A stretch of DNA of 64,000 nucleotides from Sulfurovum sp. Its GTDB lineage: Bacteria; Campylobacterota; Campylobacteria; Campylobacterales; Sulfurovaceae. The notes below the pieces were generated by a model. It did not search any database and was not told the origin of the DNA. It was given only the letters and a program-made list of their open reading frames with translations. The position numbers and the translations under genes were made by a program. Of this stretch, positions 26,298-36,323 are shown piece by piece. Numbering within the stretch: position 1 is the first letter of the stretch; each line of letters begins with the position of its first letter. The stretch covers positions 825,456-889,455 of the forward strand of contig JAIZOF010000001.1 of the NCBI GenBank assembly GCA_020525365.1. The letters run 5' to 3'.

Positions 26298-27425
26298 ATG
26301 CTACTTTTTACCCCAGGACCTACTCCGGTACCCGAGTCTGTTAGACTGGCAATGGCAGAACCAACACTACACCACAGAACACCAGAATTTGAAGCAATCT
26401 TTAAAGAGACACGAGAATTACTGTTTGAACTAATGGAGACTGATGAGGTGATTATGCTTGCCTCTACTGGAACTGGTGCAATGGAAGCAGCAGTGGTCAA
26501 TCTTTGCCATAATACCCTGCTTAATGTAAATTCTGGAAAGTTTGGTGAGCGTTTTGGTAAGATCGCCAAAGCACACGGGTTGCATAATGTTGAGATAAAA
26601 CATGAGTGGGATACACCTGCAACAGTGGAAGAGATTATTAAAGTGGTGAAGACCAATGAGCAGATTGATGCGATTGCTATTCAGATTAGTGAATCTGCAG
26701 GAGGATTACGTCATCCCGTAGAAGAGATTGCTAAAGCAATTAAAGAGATTAGACCTGACGTAATGGTTATTGCTGATGGAATCACAGCAGTTGGAGTAGA
26801 GCGTATTGACACAACACACATCGATGTATTGATTGCTGGAAGTCAAAAGGCACTGATGCTTCCTCCGGGCCTGGCGATCTTAGGGATGAGTAATGCTGCG
26901 ATCAAAAAAATTGGTGAAGGGAAAGGTTATTATTTCAACCTTACTTCTGAAATCAAGAAACAGCAACAGAACACAACAGCCTACACAGCAGCAACTACAC
27001 TGGTTATTGGGCTTGGAAAAATTCTCAAAGAGATTAAAAAAGATGATGGATTAGGTAAACTCTATTGCGATACGGCACGTCGTGCCAAAGCAACCCGCTT
27101 TGCACTTGAGGCACTAGGGTTGCACTCTTACCCAAAAATACCGGCACGCTCCATGACCACTATTGATGATAAAAACGCTAAAGAGATACGTGATTTACTA
27201 AAAACCGATTTTGGCGTTAATGTTGCAGGTGGACAAGATCATCTTAAAGGAAAGATTTTCCGTATCAACCAAATGGGACTCATTAAACCTTATGAGATGG
27301 TATGGGTAGTCAATGCTGTGGAACTAGTATTAGCAAAATTGGGACGCAGACCCTACGATGGGACGGCAAGCAAGGTATTTAGTGAAGAGTACTTTAAAAA
27401 TATCCTCAAAAGTGAAAATACATGA
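26298..27425 (+). CDS. Class V pyridoxal-phosphate aminotransferase (alanine/serine-glyoxylate type)
   Basis: The 375-residue product starts at the ATG giving MLLFTPGPTPVP, the usual N-terminus of the family; an earlier in-frame ATG at 26274 would add eight unlikely residues. Conserved features are LHHRTPEF, LASTGTGAMEAAV, the AD-x-ITAVG cofactor region and the Schiff-base lysine in AGSQKALMLPPG. It probably acts on serine, alanine or phosphoserine-like donors with glyoxylate or pyruvate. It overlaps hisZ by four bases, which points to coupled expression. Confidence 0.88.
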   Translation: MLLFTPGPTPVPESVRLAMAEPTLHHRTPEFEAIFKETRELLFELMETDEVIMLASTGTGAMEAAVVNLCHNTLLNVNSGKFGERFGKIAKAHGLHNVEIKHEWDTPATVEEIIKVVKTNEQIDAIAIQISESAGGLRHPVEEIAKAIKEIRPDVMVIADGITAVGVERIDTTHIDVLIAGSQKALMLPPGLAILGMSNAAIKKIGEGKGYYFNLTSEIKKQQQNTTAYTAATTLVIGLGKILKEIKKDDGLGKLYCDTARRAKATRFALEALGLHSYPKIPARSMTTIDDKNAKEIRDLLKTDFGVNVAGGQDHLKGKIFRINQMGLIKPYEMVWVVNAVELVLAKLGRRPYDGTASKVFSEEYFKNILKSENT

Positions 27426-28273
27426 TATTCGAACATGAAATCCCCAGTGGGTCAAAACTCTATTTTGGAAAAAGTGCCAAAATTAAGCGTGAGATTGAGT
27501 TTATTTCGGCAGAAATACTGGAAAATCTTGGTTTTGAGGAGATTGTAACACCATTTTTCTCCTATCACCAACATGAGAGCTTTGAAGACAAAAAGCCATT
27601 AGTAAGACTCAATGATGAGCAGAATCATGAAGTAACGCTCCGTGCAGATTCAACAGCAGATGTAGTACGTATTGTTACTAAAAGATTGGGACGCTCTACC
27701 ACTTCAAAAAAATGGTTTTATATTCAGCCAACAGTATCCTTCCCAACAAAAGAACAGTATCAGATTGGTGTAGAGGTAATTGATGGTAGTTTTGAGGAGA
27801 TTGTACGTACTTCCACTGTACTTTTGAAGGAGATTGGTGCTTTACCGGTTATGCAGGTAGCAAATATTTGTATCCCACATCTACTTAATGAAAAATATGG
27901 TATATCGCTTGAGGCACTAAAAGCAATGCACCTTGAGAAAATACTTAATAGTGGTTTACCATGGATAGAGCAATTGATACAGATTAATACTGTAGAAGAT
28001 CTTGAAGATCTCTCTATTTTTCCTGATGATATTTGTATAGAGCTAGAAAAGATTAAAATGGCCATACAGATGGTGGAGTATGAAAATATGATTATCTCTC
28101 CACTTTTTTATGCAAAGATGCGGTACTATGATTCACTGACTTTTCGTATGTTTGAGGGAAATACACTTCTTGCGATGGGCGGTACTTATACAATTGATGA
28201 TATAGAAGCAGCAGGTTTTGCACTTTATACTGATGAGTGTATTGTAAGCAAAATAAACAAGGGTAAAAAATAG
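27422..28273 (+). CDS. hisZ: ATP phosphoribosyltransferase regulatory subunit HisZ
   Basis: This 283-residue protein is related to the catalytic core of histidyl-tRNA synthetase (GFEEIVTPFFSYHQ, VTLRADSTADVVRI, 'QIGVEVIDG'). It is too short, has no anticodon-binding domain, and lacks the synthetase histidine motifs. HisZ pairs with a short HisG to make the first enzyme of histidine synthesis. It overlaps the aminotransferase upstream and abuts purA with no gap, an arrangement often seen in Campylobacterota. Confidence 0.87.
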   Translation: MIFEHEIPSGSKLYFGKSAKIKREIEFISAEILENLGFEEIVTPFFSYHQHESFEDKKPLVRLNDEQNHEVTLRADSTADVVRIVTKRLGRSTTSKKWFYIQPTVSFPTKEQYQIGVEVIDGSFEEIVRTSTVLLKEIGALPVMQVANICIPHLLNEKYGISLEALKAMHLEKILNSGLPWIEQLIQINTVEDLEDLSIFPDDICIELEKIKMAIQMVEYENMIISPLFYAKMRYYDSLTFRMFEGNTLLAMGGTYTIDDIEAAGFALYTDECIVSKINKGKK

Positions 28274-29524
<1,251 letters not shown>

Positions 29525-29535
29525 AAGGGGTAAAT

Positions 29536-30087
29536 ATGAGATTAAAACCACAACAGACACGATATATAGCAACAAAGATAGGGATTGACCTTGCAAATGC
29601 TCCTTTTGTTACACTACCAAAAGGGCGTGAAATAGTTGTAGAGACGGCTAAATGCATTATTGATAAAAACCTTGCCAAGGAGCATACACTTGATGAACAA
29701 GTTAAGAAGATACTTGATGAAAATTATGATGAGATTGAGTTTCAACATGCTGATGAGCGTCAACTCTTCTTCATGATTAAAAAGAAGATGGCACCAGAAT
29801 ATGATGTAATCATGAACTATGATGATCGCTATAATGATTTGGCACATCTAATCCTTGATGAACTTTATGAAAATTATATTGCAGAATATACTGTAAGTGA
29901 TAATCAGGTCAAGAATGTTATCTTTAAATCTTTTAAGGCTTTTGCCGATGCATTTGATGAGATCGATGATATTGTCTACAGTAAGATTAAAAATATGGAG
30001 AAAGAGGTAATTCCAGGTTCTCAGGATTTTGAACTACTCTATGAACGACTCTATCAAGAAGAGCTTACAAAGAGAGGAATGTTGTAG
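29536..30087 (+). CDS. DUF507 family protein
   Basis: This 183-residue protein matches the DUF507 family: 'MRLKPQQTRYIATKIGIDL' at the N-terminus and a long acidic helical body ending in 'YERLYQEELTKRGML'. It has no membrane segment or catalytic motif that I recognise. It sits 11 bp after purA with AAAAGGGG as ribosome site, so it is probably in the hisZ-purA operon. Function is unknown. Confidence 0.8.
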   Translation: MRLKPQQTRYIATKIGIDLANAPFVTLPKGREIVVETAKCIIDKNLAKEHTLDEQVKKILDENYDEIEFQHADERQLFFMIKKKMAPEYDVIMNYDDRYNDLAHLILDELYENYIAEYTVSDNQVKNVIFKSFKAFADAFDEIDDIVYSKIKNMEKEVIPGSQDFELLYERLYQEELTKRGML

Positions 30088-30139
30088 CAATAAAGTTATG
30101 ATGTTAATTAAGCCAATAGGGGGTGTAATGAGTTGTGGT

Positions 30140-30160
30140 ATGCTTTTTAATGAAAAGCAT
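30140..30160 (+). terminator. Hairpin between the DUF507 gene and carA
   Basis: ATGCTTTT (30140-30147) pairs with AAAAGCAT (30153-30160) around a five-base loop. It lies 52 bp after the DUF507 stop and 41 bp before carA. The stem is AU-rich and not followed by a clear U-tract, so it may be a weak terminator or leader hairpin. Confidence 0.3.
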
Positions 30161-30201
30161 TGTATGTGTAGAGTGAATGTATCCACTATGAAGGAATATC
30201 T

Positions 30202-31323
30202 ATGAATAAAGTGAGCTTATATTTTGAAAATGGTCTTTTTATGGAGGCAAAGGGTTTTGGGGCAGAGGGAACAGCAGTTGGTGAGATTGTATTTAACACC
30301 TCTTTAACTGGATATCAAGAGATTGTGACTGACCCTAGCTATGCGGGACAGTTTATTACCTTTACAATGCCTGAAATTGGTAATGTTGGATGTAATATGC
30401 AGGATATGGAGAGCAAGGGAGCACACTGTAAAGGAATTATTGTGCGTTCCTATCAGTCACGCCCCTCCAACTTCCGTTCCGAGGAGACACTTGCAACACT
30501 ACTTAAGAGAGAGAATGTATTGGGCATTACCGATATAGACACACGTTTTTTAACCAAGGTTCTTCGTAGTGAAGGGGCAATGATGATGGTTGCCTCTACC
30601 GAAGTACACGATGAGGCAATACTTAAGAAGATTCTTGAGACCTCACCACGTATTGAGGAGATTAACTACATTGAGCAGGTGAGCACCAAAGAGCCGTATA
30701 TACATATGGAAGCACGTTACAATATAGGAACTTTTGAGTACGGTAAACCAGAGACAAGTAAAAAAATTATTGCACTCGATTTTGGTATTAAGCGAAATAT
30801 ACTCAATGAACTGACCCATGCAGGCATGGAAGTATTAGTTGTTCCTAATGATATATCGGTTCAAGAGATTATTGAAAAGTTTGAAGCAAAAGAGATAGAT
30901 GGTGTATTTCTCTCCAATGGACCAGGTGATCCTCTAATCCTTAAAGCAGAGCAAGAGAAGATTAAGCAGCTTATTGTAGCCAAAATACCAATGTTTGGTA
31001 TTTGTCTTGGACATCAACTACTCTCTATCTCTCATGGCTACAATACATATAAGCTCAAATTTGGACACCATGGTGGAAACCATCCAGTTAAGAATCAAGT
31101 AAGTGGTATGGTTGAGATTACAGCACAAAATCATAACTATAATGTACCTGATAACATCACTGAAGTAGCAGAGGTAACTCACATCAACCTTTTTGATAAT
31201 ACAATTGAGGGACTAAGGTACAAAAAGGTACCAGCTATGTCTGTGCAGCACCACCCCGAAGCAAGCCCTGGTCCCCATGAGAGTGCCTACATTTTCTCTG
31301 AATTTAGAAAGATGCTAGATTGA
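30202..31323 (+). CDS. carA: Carbamoyl-phosphate synthase small subunit
   Basis: This 373-residue protein has the CarA N-terminal domain (EIVFNTSLTGYQEIVTDPSY) and a class I glutamine amidotransferase domain. The nucleophile is in MFGICLGHQLL and the His-Glu pair in 'SVQHHPEASPGP'. It releases ammonia from glutamine for carbamoyl phosphate, which feeds arginine and pyrimidine synthesis. carB is not adjacent. A GGA-rich site precedes the ATG. Confidence 0.97.
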   Translation: MNKVSLYFENGLFMEAKGFGAEGTAVGEIVFNTSLTGYQEIVTDPSYAGQFITFTMPEIGNVGCNMQDMESKGAHCKGIIVRSYQSRPSNFRSEETLATLLKRENVLGITDIDTRFLTKVLRSEGAMMMVASTEVHDEAILKKILETSPRIEEINYIEQVSTKEPYIHMEARYNIGTFEYGKPETSKKIIALDFGIKRNILNELTHAGMEVLVVPNDISVQEIIEKFEAKEIDGVFLSNGPGDPLILKAEQEKIKQLIVAKIPMFGICLGHQLLSISHGYNTYKLKFGHHGGNHPVKNQVSGMVEITAQNHNYNVPDNITEVAEVTHINLFDNTIEGLRYKKVPAMSVQHHPEASPGPHESAYIFSEFRKMLD

Positions 31324-31417
31324 CCTACAGGAAGATTTATTTGCCAAATACTTAAGGTAGATTATTTAACTTTATATAGAAAATACCCATATTCAGGGAT
31401 TGAAAAAAGGAAACCTT

Positions 31418-32458
31418 ATGAACATAGCCATTTTATTCGGTGGATCTAGTTTTGAACATGAGATTAGTATTGTCTCTGCCATTACAATGAAAAAGGTACT
31501 TAAAAAGAGTAAGATTACCTACATCTTTATTGACTCCAATCGAGAGTTTTGGTTAGTGGATACAGAAAAGCTTAATGCTAAACTCTTCTCTTCAGGTGAG
31601 TATAAAAAAGGCAAACAACTCACACTAAAAAAGAGTGGTTTTTTTACTGAAGGCATATTTGGCAATAAGAAAGTATCTTTTGATGTGGTACTTAATCTCA
31701 TACACGGGCGTGATGGAGAAGATGGTAAGATTGCTTCATTAATGACCTTTTTTGATATACCGTTCGTCTCTCCAGGGCTTGAAGCTTCCTTGCTCTCTTA
31801 CAATAAGCTCTACACCAAGTTCCTTGCAGAGAGCTTGGGGGTTAAAACAGTTACTTACGAACATATCTCTAAGCATGATGTACGTAAGGTTAGCATGAAA
31901 TACCCTGTGATTGTCAAACCGGTACGTCTTGGATCAAGTATTGGTGTAAGCATTGTTAAAAATGAGACAGAACTTGATTATGCGCTTGATGTTGCTTTTG
32001 AATTTGATACAGATGTCATTATTGAACCATTTATAGAAGGGGTTAAAGAATATAATCAAGCAGGCTGTCTGACTAATGATTGGGAGCTTTCTATTGTTGA
32101 AGAACCACACAAAGAAGAGTTTCTTGATTTTGAAAAGAAATATATGGACTTTTCTCGTGATTCACAGGTTTTAGAAGCCAATATTCCTGATGACCTAAAA
32201 GAGAGGATTCGCAATATATTTAAAAAAGTCTATGATCCACTTTTTAGAGGAAGTATTATTCGTTGTGATTTTTTTGTTGTTGATAATGAAGTATTACTTA
32301 ATGAGATAAACCCAATCCCAGGATCGATGGCAAACTATCTATTTGAAGATTTTGAAGGGATGCTAGAACGTCTGCTAAGGTATCTTCCCAAAGAGCAGAA
32401 GGTTAAAATAGATTACCAGTATATCCACTCCATACAGCAAGCAAAAGGGAAGGCATAA
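31418..32458 (+). CDS. ddl: D-alanine--D-alanine ligase
   Basis: The start is placed at the ATG giving MNIAILFGGSSFEHEIS, because that is the family N-terminus and AAAAAAGGAAA precedes it; the open frame begins earlier with a TTG at 31400. The 346-residue product has the ATP-grasp features KPVRLGSSIGVSIV, 'IEPFIEGVKEYN' and the closing 'LLNEINPIPGSM'. It makes the D-Ala-D-Ala dipeptide for peptidoglycan. The protein matches the longer Helicobacter/Campylobacter Ddl type. Confidence 0.94.
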   Translation: MNIAILFGGSSFEHEISIVSAITMKKVLKKSKITYIFIDSNREFWLVDTEKLNAKLFSSGEYKKGKQLTLKKSGFFTEGIFGNKKVSFDVVLNLIHGRDGEDGKIASLMTFFDIPFVSPGLEASLLSYNKLYTKFLAESLGVKTVTYEHISKHDVRKVSMKYPVIVKPVRLGSSIGVSIVKNETELDYALDVAFEFDTDVIIEPFIEGVKEYNQAGCLTNDWELSIVEEPHKEEFLDFEKKYMDFSRDSQVLEANIPDDLKERIRNIFKKVYDPLFRGSIIRCDFFVVDNEVLLNEINPIPGSMANYLFEDFEGMLERLLRYLPKEQKVKIDYQYIHSIQQAKGKA

Positions 32459-32479
32459 AAGGTTTGGTTTTTTATGTAA

Positions 32480-32502
32480 AATAGGAGTATTTTACTCCTA
32501 TT
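32480..32502. terminator. Strong 10-bp hairpin after ddl
   Basis: AATAGGAGTA (32480-32489) and TACTCCTATT (32493-32502) form a perfect stem with a three-base loop, 22 bp after the ddl stop. It is not followed by a U-run on the plus strand, so termination efficiency is uncertain. The position between two transcription units suggests a terminator. Confidence 0.45.
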
Positions 32503-32602
32503 AAAATTCCTTCAAATGCCTATAAAACAATACATTGACACATTTCTGTCTCTTTTGTTAAAACTTATTTAACAAATTGCTTTTTTCCCTTTCATTTTAA
32601 GC

Positions 32603-32629
32603 TTTACATAGGAAAAGTTAACTTATAAT
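32603..32629 (+). promoter_or_regulatory. Candidate promoter of the cbb3 oxidase operon
   Basis: TATAAT (32624-32629) is preceded by TTTACA (32603-32608) with a 15-bp spacer, about 55 bp before the ccoN ATG. No TTGAT-N4-ATCAA site is present, so unlike the nap and haem genes this operon shows no FNR-type box. The rest of the 225-bp gap is AT-rich and empty apart from the hairpin. Confidence 0.4.
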
Positions 32630-32683
32630 TAATGTTGAATGTTGTTATAAGATACAGCATAAAATTTTTACAAGGGGGTATGT

Positions 32684-34150
32684 ATGCAGTCAAACGCAGC
32701 ATTAGAATACGATTATTCCATAGCAAAATTGTTTACATTTACAACAATTTTGTTTGGATTCTTAGGTATGGTGATTGGTACGCTTATTGCGTCACAACTA
32801 GCCTTTCCAGAATTGAACTACTTACTTGGTGAGTATGGAACATTCTCAAGGCTAAGACCACTTCACACAAATATTGTGATTTATGGGTTTACTTTGAGTG
32901 GTGTTTGGGCAACCTTTTACTACTCTGCACAGAGAGTCCTTAAGGTATCTATGGCAGAGTCAAAGTTTGTGATGTTTATTGGAAAATTTCACTTCTATCT
33001 CTATTTTGTAGGTGCACTTATTGCCGTGATCACACTTCTTATGGGTATTACACAAGCAAAAGAGTACGCACAGTTTGAGTGGCCAATTGATATCGTTATT
33101 GTATTGATTTGGGTACTTTGGGGTGTTGCAATGTTTGGTCTTATCGGAATCAGAAGAGAGAAAGCACTTTATATCTCTATGTGGTATTACATCGCATGTT
33201 TCCTTGGTATTGCTATGCTTTACCTTTTTAATAATATGGCTGTACCTACATACTTCGCTTCTGGTGGTGTTGGTAGCATTATGCACTCTGTTTCTATGTA
33301 CTCAGGTACAAATGATGCACTTGTACAGTGGTGGTTTGGTCACAATGCAGTCGCATTTGGTTTCACTGTGCCTATCGTTGCAATGATCTACTACTTCCTT
33401 CCAAAAGAGTCTGGGCAGGCAGTTTATTCCTATAAACTCTCTCTTCTCTCTTTCTGGGGTCTTATGTTTGTTTACCTCTGGGCTGGTTCGCACCATCTTC
33501 TATGGTCAACTGTTCCAGACTGGATGCAGACAATGGGTTCTATTTTCTCTGTTGTTCTCATTCTTCCGTCATGGGGTTCAGCAATTAACATGCTTCTTAC
33601 GATGAAAGGTGAGTGGAACCAGCTGACTGAGAACCCGCTGATTAAATTCATGGTTCTTGCATCTACGTTCTATATGCTTTCTACACTAGAGGGTCCAATT
33701 CAGGCAATCAAATCTGTTAATGCTATTGCGCACTTTACAGATTGGATTCCTGGACATGTTCATGATGGTGTACTTGGTTGGGTTGTATTTATGATTATGG
33801 CAGCACTCTTCCATATGGCACCAAGAATGTTCAAAAGAGAGATATACTCTAGGAAGTTAATGGAAGCACAGTTCTGGCTTCAAACTACAGCAGTTGTTCT
33901 CTACTTTACCTCTATGTGGATTGCAGGTATCACACAGGGTATGATGTGGAGAGCGGTGGATGAATATGGTAACTTAATGTATTCATTCATTGATACTGTT
34001 ACAGTGCTTCATCCATACTATGCGATAAGAGCCCTTTCAGGTGTAATGTACCTAATTGGATTCGTTATGTTCGCTTACAATATGATTAAGACTATGACTT
34101 CTTCTAGAGAGCTCTCTGAAGAACCACAGTTCAGATCACCTATGGCATAA
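32684..34150 (+). CDS. ccoN: cbb3-type cytochrome c oxidase subunit I
   Basis: This 488-residue protein has about 12 membrane helices with the haem and copper ligands expected for CcoN: 'RPLHTNIVIYGF' (low-spin haem His), WWFGHNAVAFG (CuB His with 'Y'), WAGSHHLLWS (CuB pair) and 'TDWIPGHVHDGVLGW' with 'ALFHMAPRMF'. It reduces oxygen to water with high affinity and pumps protons. It starts the ccoNOQP operon with a GGGGG-type ribosome site before ATG. Confidence 0.97.
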   Translation: MQSNAALEYDYSIAKLFTFTTILFGFLGMVIGTLIASQLAFPELNYLLGEYGTFSRLRPLHTNIVIYGFTLSGVWATFYYSAQRVLKVSMAESKFVMFIGKFHFYLYFVGALIAVITLLMGITQAKEYAQFEWPIDIVIVLIWVLWGVAMFGLIGIRREKALYISMWYYIACFLGIAMLYLFNNMAVPTYFASGGVGSIMHSVSMYSGTNDALVQWWFGHNAVAFGFTVPIVAMIYYFLPKESGQAVYSYKLSLLSFWGLMFVYLWAGSHHLLWSTVPDWMQTMGSIFSVVLILPSWGSAINMLLTMKGEWNQLTENPLIKFMVLASTFYMLSTLEGPIQAIKSVNAIAHFTDWIPGHVHDGVLGWVVFMIMAALFHMAPRMFKREIYSRKLMEAQFWLQTTAVVLYFTSMWIAGITQGMMWRAVDEYGNLMYSFIDTVTVLHPYYAIRALSGVMYLIGFVMFAYNMIKTMTSSRELSEEPQFRSPMA

Positions 34151-34161
34151 GGAGGTAGGTT

Positions 34162-34851
34162 ATGTTTCATTGGTTAGAGAAAAATCCATTCTTCTTTGCA
34201 GTAGGAGTATTTTTAACTATCGCGTTCGCAGGTATCATTGAGATTCTGCCTAACTTTGCGGAAGCATCGCGTCCGGTAGCAGGTCTTAGACCATATACTG
34301 TACTTGAACTTGCGGGAAAAGAAATTTACAAAAAAGACAACTGTATTGCATGCCATTCGCAGCTGATTCGTCCATTTAAAGCGGAAACAGACAGATATGG
34401 TCAATATTCTCTCTCTGGAGAGTACGCATACGACAGACCTTTCCAATGGGGGTCTAAAAGAACAGGTCCGGACCTTCACCGTGTAGGCAACTACAGAACC
34501 ACCGACTGGCACGAGAACCACATGTGGGAGCCAACATCTGTTGTACCAGGTTCCATTATGCCTGCTTATAAGCATATGTTTACAAACAAAGCGGACATAG
34601 AGACAGCCTATGCTGAAGCAGTTACGGTTAAAAATGTCTTCAATACACCATATGGTGATGATATTCAACCAGGTCAAAAAGCATTTGAAGCCTATAAGTC
34701 GAAAGTACTTAATGAGGCAAAGAAGATTGCAGCTGATATGAAGAACAAGGATGTTAAAGATGCGGTTTCCAAAGGAAAGATTCCTGAAATTGTAGCACTT
34801 ATTGCATATTTGAATAGTCTGGGAGAAAGCCGTTACGCGGCAGCTAAATAA
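34162..34851 (+). CDS. ccoO: cbb3-type oxidase subunit II (mono-haem cytochrome c)
   Basis: This 229-residue protein has one N-terminal membrane helix and a periplasmic cytochrome domain with Cys61-x2-Cys64-His65 (CIACHSQ). It also has the conserved 'RTGPDLHRVGNYRTTDWHENHMWEP' region and a methionine ligand context SIMPAY. It passes electrons from CcoP to CcoN. It follows ccoN by 11 bp. Confidence 0.97.
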   Translation: MFHWLEKNPFFFAVGVFLTIAFAGIIEILPNFAEASRPVAGLRPYTVLELAGKEIYKKDNCIACHSQLIRPFKAETDRYGQYSLSGEYAYDRPFQWGSKRTGPDLHRVGNYRTTDWHENHMWEPTSVVPGSIMPAYKHMFTNKADIETAYAEAVTVKNVFNTPYGDDIQPGQKAFEAYKSKVLNEAKKIAADMKNKDVKDAVSKGKIPEIVALIAYLNSLGESRYAAAK

Positions 34852-34856
34852 GTGAT

Positions 34857-35066
34857 ATGGGACTTAGAGAATTACAAGGCTATGCCAGTTTCTTTATGAC
34901 CATATTCTTGGTGGTGATGTTGTATGGGTACATTGTTTACTTGTACAGGAGTGAAAAAAAAGGGAAGAAGGATTACGAGAAGCTAGGGAAGATCGCTCTT
35001 GATGACGAGATCGATTCTACTCCTATCAATACAAGTGATCCTCTACCTGAAGAACAAAAGGAGTAG
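34857..35066 (+). CDS. ccoQ: cbb3-type oxidase subunit CcoQ
   Basis: This 69-residue protein has a single membrane helix (FFMTIFLVVMLYGYIVYLY) followed by a charged cytoplasmic tail. It is in the normal CcoQ position between ccoO and ccoP, five bases from each neighbour. CcoQ stabilises the complex. The ATG overlaps a GATATGG context with a weak ribosome site, so translation is probably coupled. Confidence 0.88.
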   Translation: MGLRELQGYASFFMTIFLVVMLYGYIVYLYRSEKKGKKDYEKLGKIALDDEIDSTPINTSDPLPEEQKE

Positions 35067-35071
35067 AATAA

Positions 35072-35959
35072 ATGAATGCATTAATAGCAAAAGCATTGGC
35101 ATTTGCAGCGGTACTGATTATTGTAACGATCGTAGTCGTCAAGCAGATGAACATTGACCTAAGTGACCCGATCAACCTGCTTACAATGATCGGTGCGATC
35201 GCGATCGCAGTACTGTCAGCAGGTGTCTCGGCAAAATATATTGCCCAGATGAAGACAGATAAAGCTGAAGGTGAACTTGCTGAAGAAAATTGGGATGGTA
35301 TTGGTGAATACAAGAATGAACTGCCTGCAGGTTGGGCTTACTCATTTCTTGGCACACTGATTTGGGCACTTTGGTATTGGCAGTGGGGGTATCCTGTCAA
35401 TGCCTATAGTCAGATTGGTGAGTGGAATAAAGAGGTGAAGACTTACAATAAGAAGTTTGAAGAGGTTCATAAAAATCCAGATAAAGCCACACTTAAAGAG
35501 ATGGGTGAGTCTATCTTTCTTGTAAAGTGTGCGCCATGTCATGGAACTACAGGTGATGGTCTTTCAGGTAAAGCACAAGATTTTGGTGCAAGAATGAGTA
35601 AAGAACAGATTCTTCATGTGATTAATAATGGACAGAATCAACTTGGTTATCCAATGGGTGCAATGCCTGCAGGTATGGCAACTGGAAAAGATGCGGAAGA
35701 GATTGCAACATATATTGCTGGTGGCATGAAAGGTAGCCAGCCTGCATCATTTGCGGCATGTGCCTCTTGTCACGGTGCAGATGGTAAAGGAAATAATGGT
35801 ATGGCACCAAACCTTGCTGGATATGATCTGACATTGGTGCAGCATGTACTTGAACATGGTAAAAAAGGAATGCTTGGTAAAATGCCATCATTTAAGACAA
35901 CCACTACGCCAGTTCAAGAGAAAGCATTGGCTGAATTTCTTCAGTCTTTGAATAATTAA
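35072..35959 (+). CDS. ccoP: cbb3-type oxidase subunit III (di-haem cytochrome c)
   Basis: This 295-residue protein has two N-terminal membrane helices, a YKNELPAGW...WALWYWQWGYPVN segment typical of CcoP, and two cytochrome c domains with Cys153-x2-Cys156-His157 (CAPCH) and Cys230-x2-Cys233-His234 (CASCH). It accepts electrons from soluble cytochrome c or bc1. A GGAG ribosome site is present, and a DUF4006 gene follows. Confidence 0.97.
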   Translation: MNALIAKALAFAAVLIIVTIVVVKQMNIDLSDPINLLTMIGAIAIAVLSAGVSAKYIAQMKTDKAEGELAEENWDGIGEYKNELPAGWAYSFLGTLIWALWYWQWGYPVNAYSQIGEWNKEVKTYNKKFEEVHKNPDKATLKEMGESIFLVKCAPCHGTTGDGLSGKAQDFGARMSKEQILHVINNGQNQLGYPMGAMPAGMATGKDAEEIATYIAGGMKGSQPASFAACASCHGADGKGNNGMAPNLAGYDLTLVQHVLEHGKKGMLGKMPSFKTTTTPVQEKALAEFLQSLNN

Positions 35960-35966
35960 GGAGTAG

Positions 35967-36200
35967 ATGATGGCAGAAAATACTAACAGATCCGTTTTTG
36001 GACTCAATGGCGTAACAGGTATGCTTATCGCAACTGTTCTGTTGCTTTCCATTCTGGTATTCCTTACAGTATGGGGACTTGGTGTTCAGCAAAAGTCTGC
36101 AAAGAATGCTTATAATCCAGCACCTATTACAGGTAGTCTAGATAACGTAAAAATGATTAGCAAAGACAATGCACAGTTTGCATTTAAAAATGTAAAATAA
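35967..36200 (+). CDS. DUF4006 small membrane protein of the cbb3 operon
   Basis: This 77-residue protein has one hydrophobic helix (GMLIATVLLLSILVFLTVWGLGV) and a polar tail. It matches DUF4006, a family found after ccoP in Campylobacterota. It starts at either of two adjacent ATGs (35967 or 35970) after AAGGAG. The role is probably structural or in assembly of the oxidase; it is not proven. Confidence 0.8.
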   Translation: MMAENTNRSVFGLNGVTGMLIATVLLLSILVFLTVWGLGVQQKSAKNAYNPAPITGSLDNVKMISKDNAQFAFKNVK

Positions 36201-36218
36201 ATCATAAAGGATTGAACT

Positions 36219-36320
36219 ATGATTACAATTATGGATAAAATACTTGGTTGGATGATGGCTGTTACAGCAATCTATACCGCATGGGCAGTTTTAACACCAA
36301 ACCATCTTTTTATAGGATAA
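36219..36320 (+). CDS. 33-residue hydrophobic peptide in the cbb3 operon
   Basis: The ORF runs ATG to TAA (36219-36320) with AAAGGA upstream, filling the gap between DUF4006 and the next gene. The product is one predicted membrane helix (WMMAVTAIYTAWAVL) with a short PNHLFIG tail. Such single-helix peptides occur in respiratory complexes (compare CydX and CcoM). A link with the cbb3 oxidase is inference from position. Confidence 0.6.
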   Translation: MITIMDKILGWMMAVTAIYTAWAVLTPNHLFIG

Positions 36321-36323
36321 ACA

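Noticed and set aside
25928..26656. 242-residue minus-strand ORF across the ciaB end and the aminotransferase start.
   Set aside because: It spans two well-supported genes on the other strand and shows no family features.
32632..32832. 66-residue ORF overlapping the ccoN start.
   Set aside because: It is out of frame with ccoN and uses the ccoN leader; no independent support.
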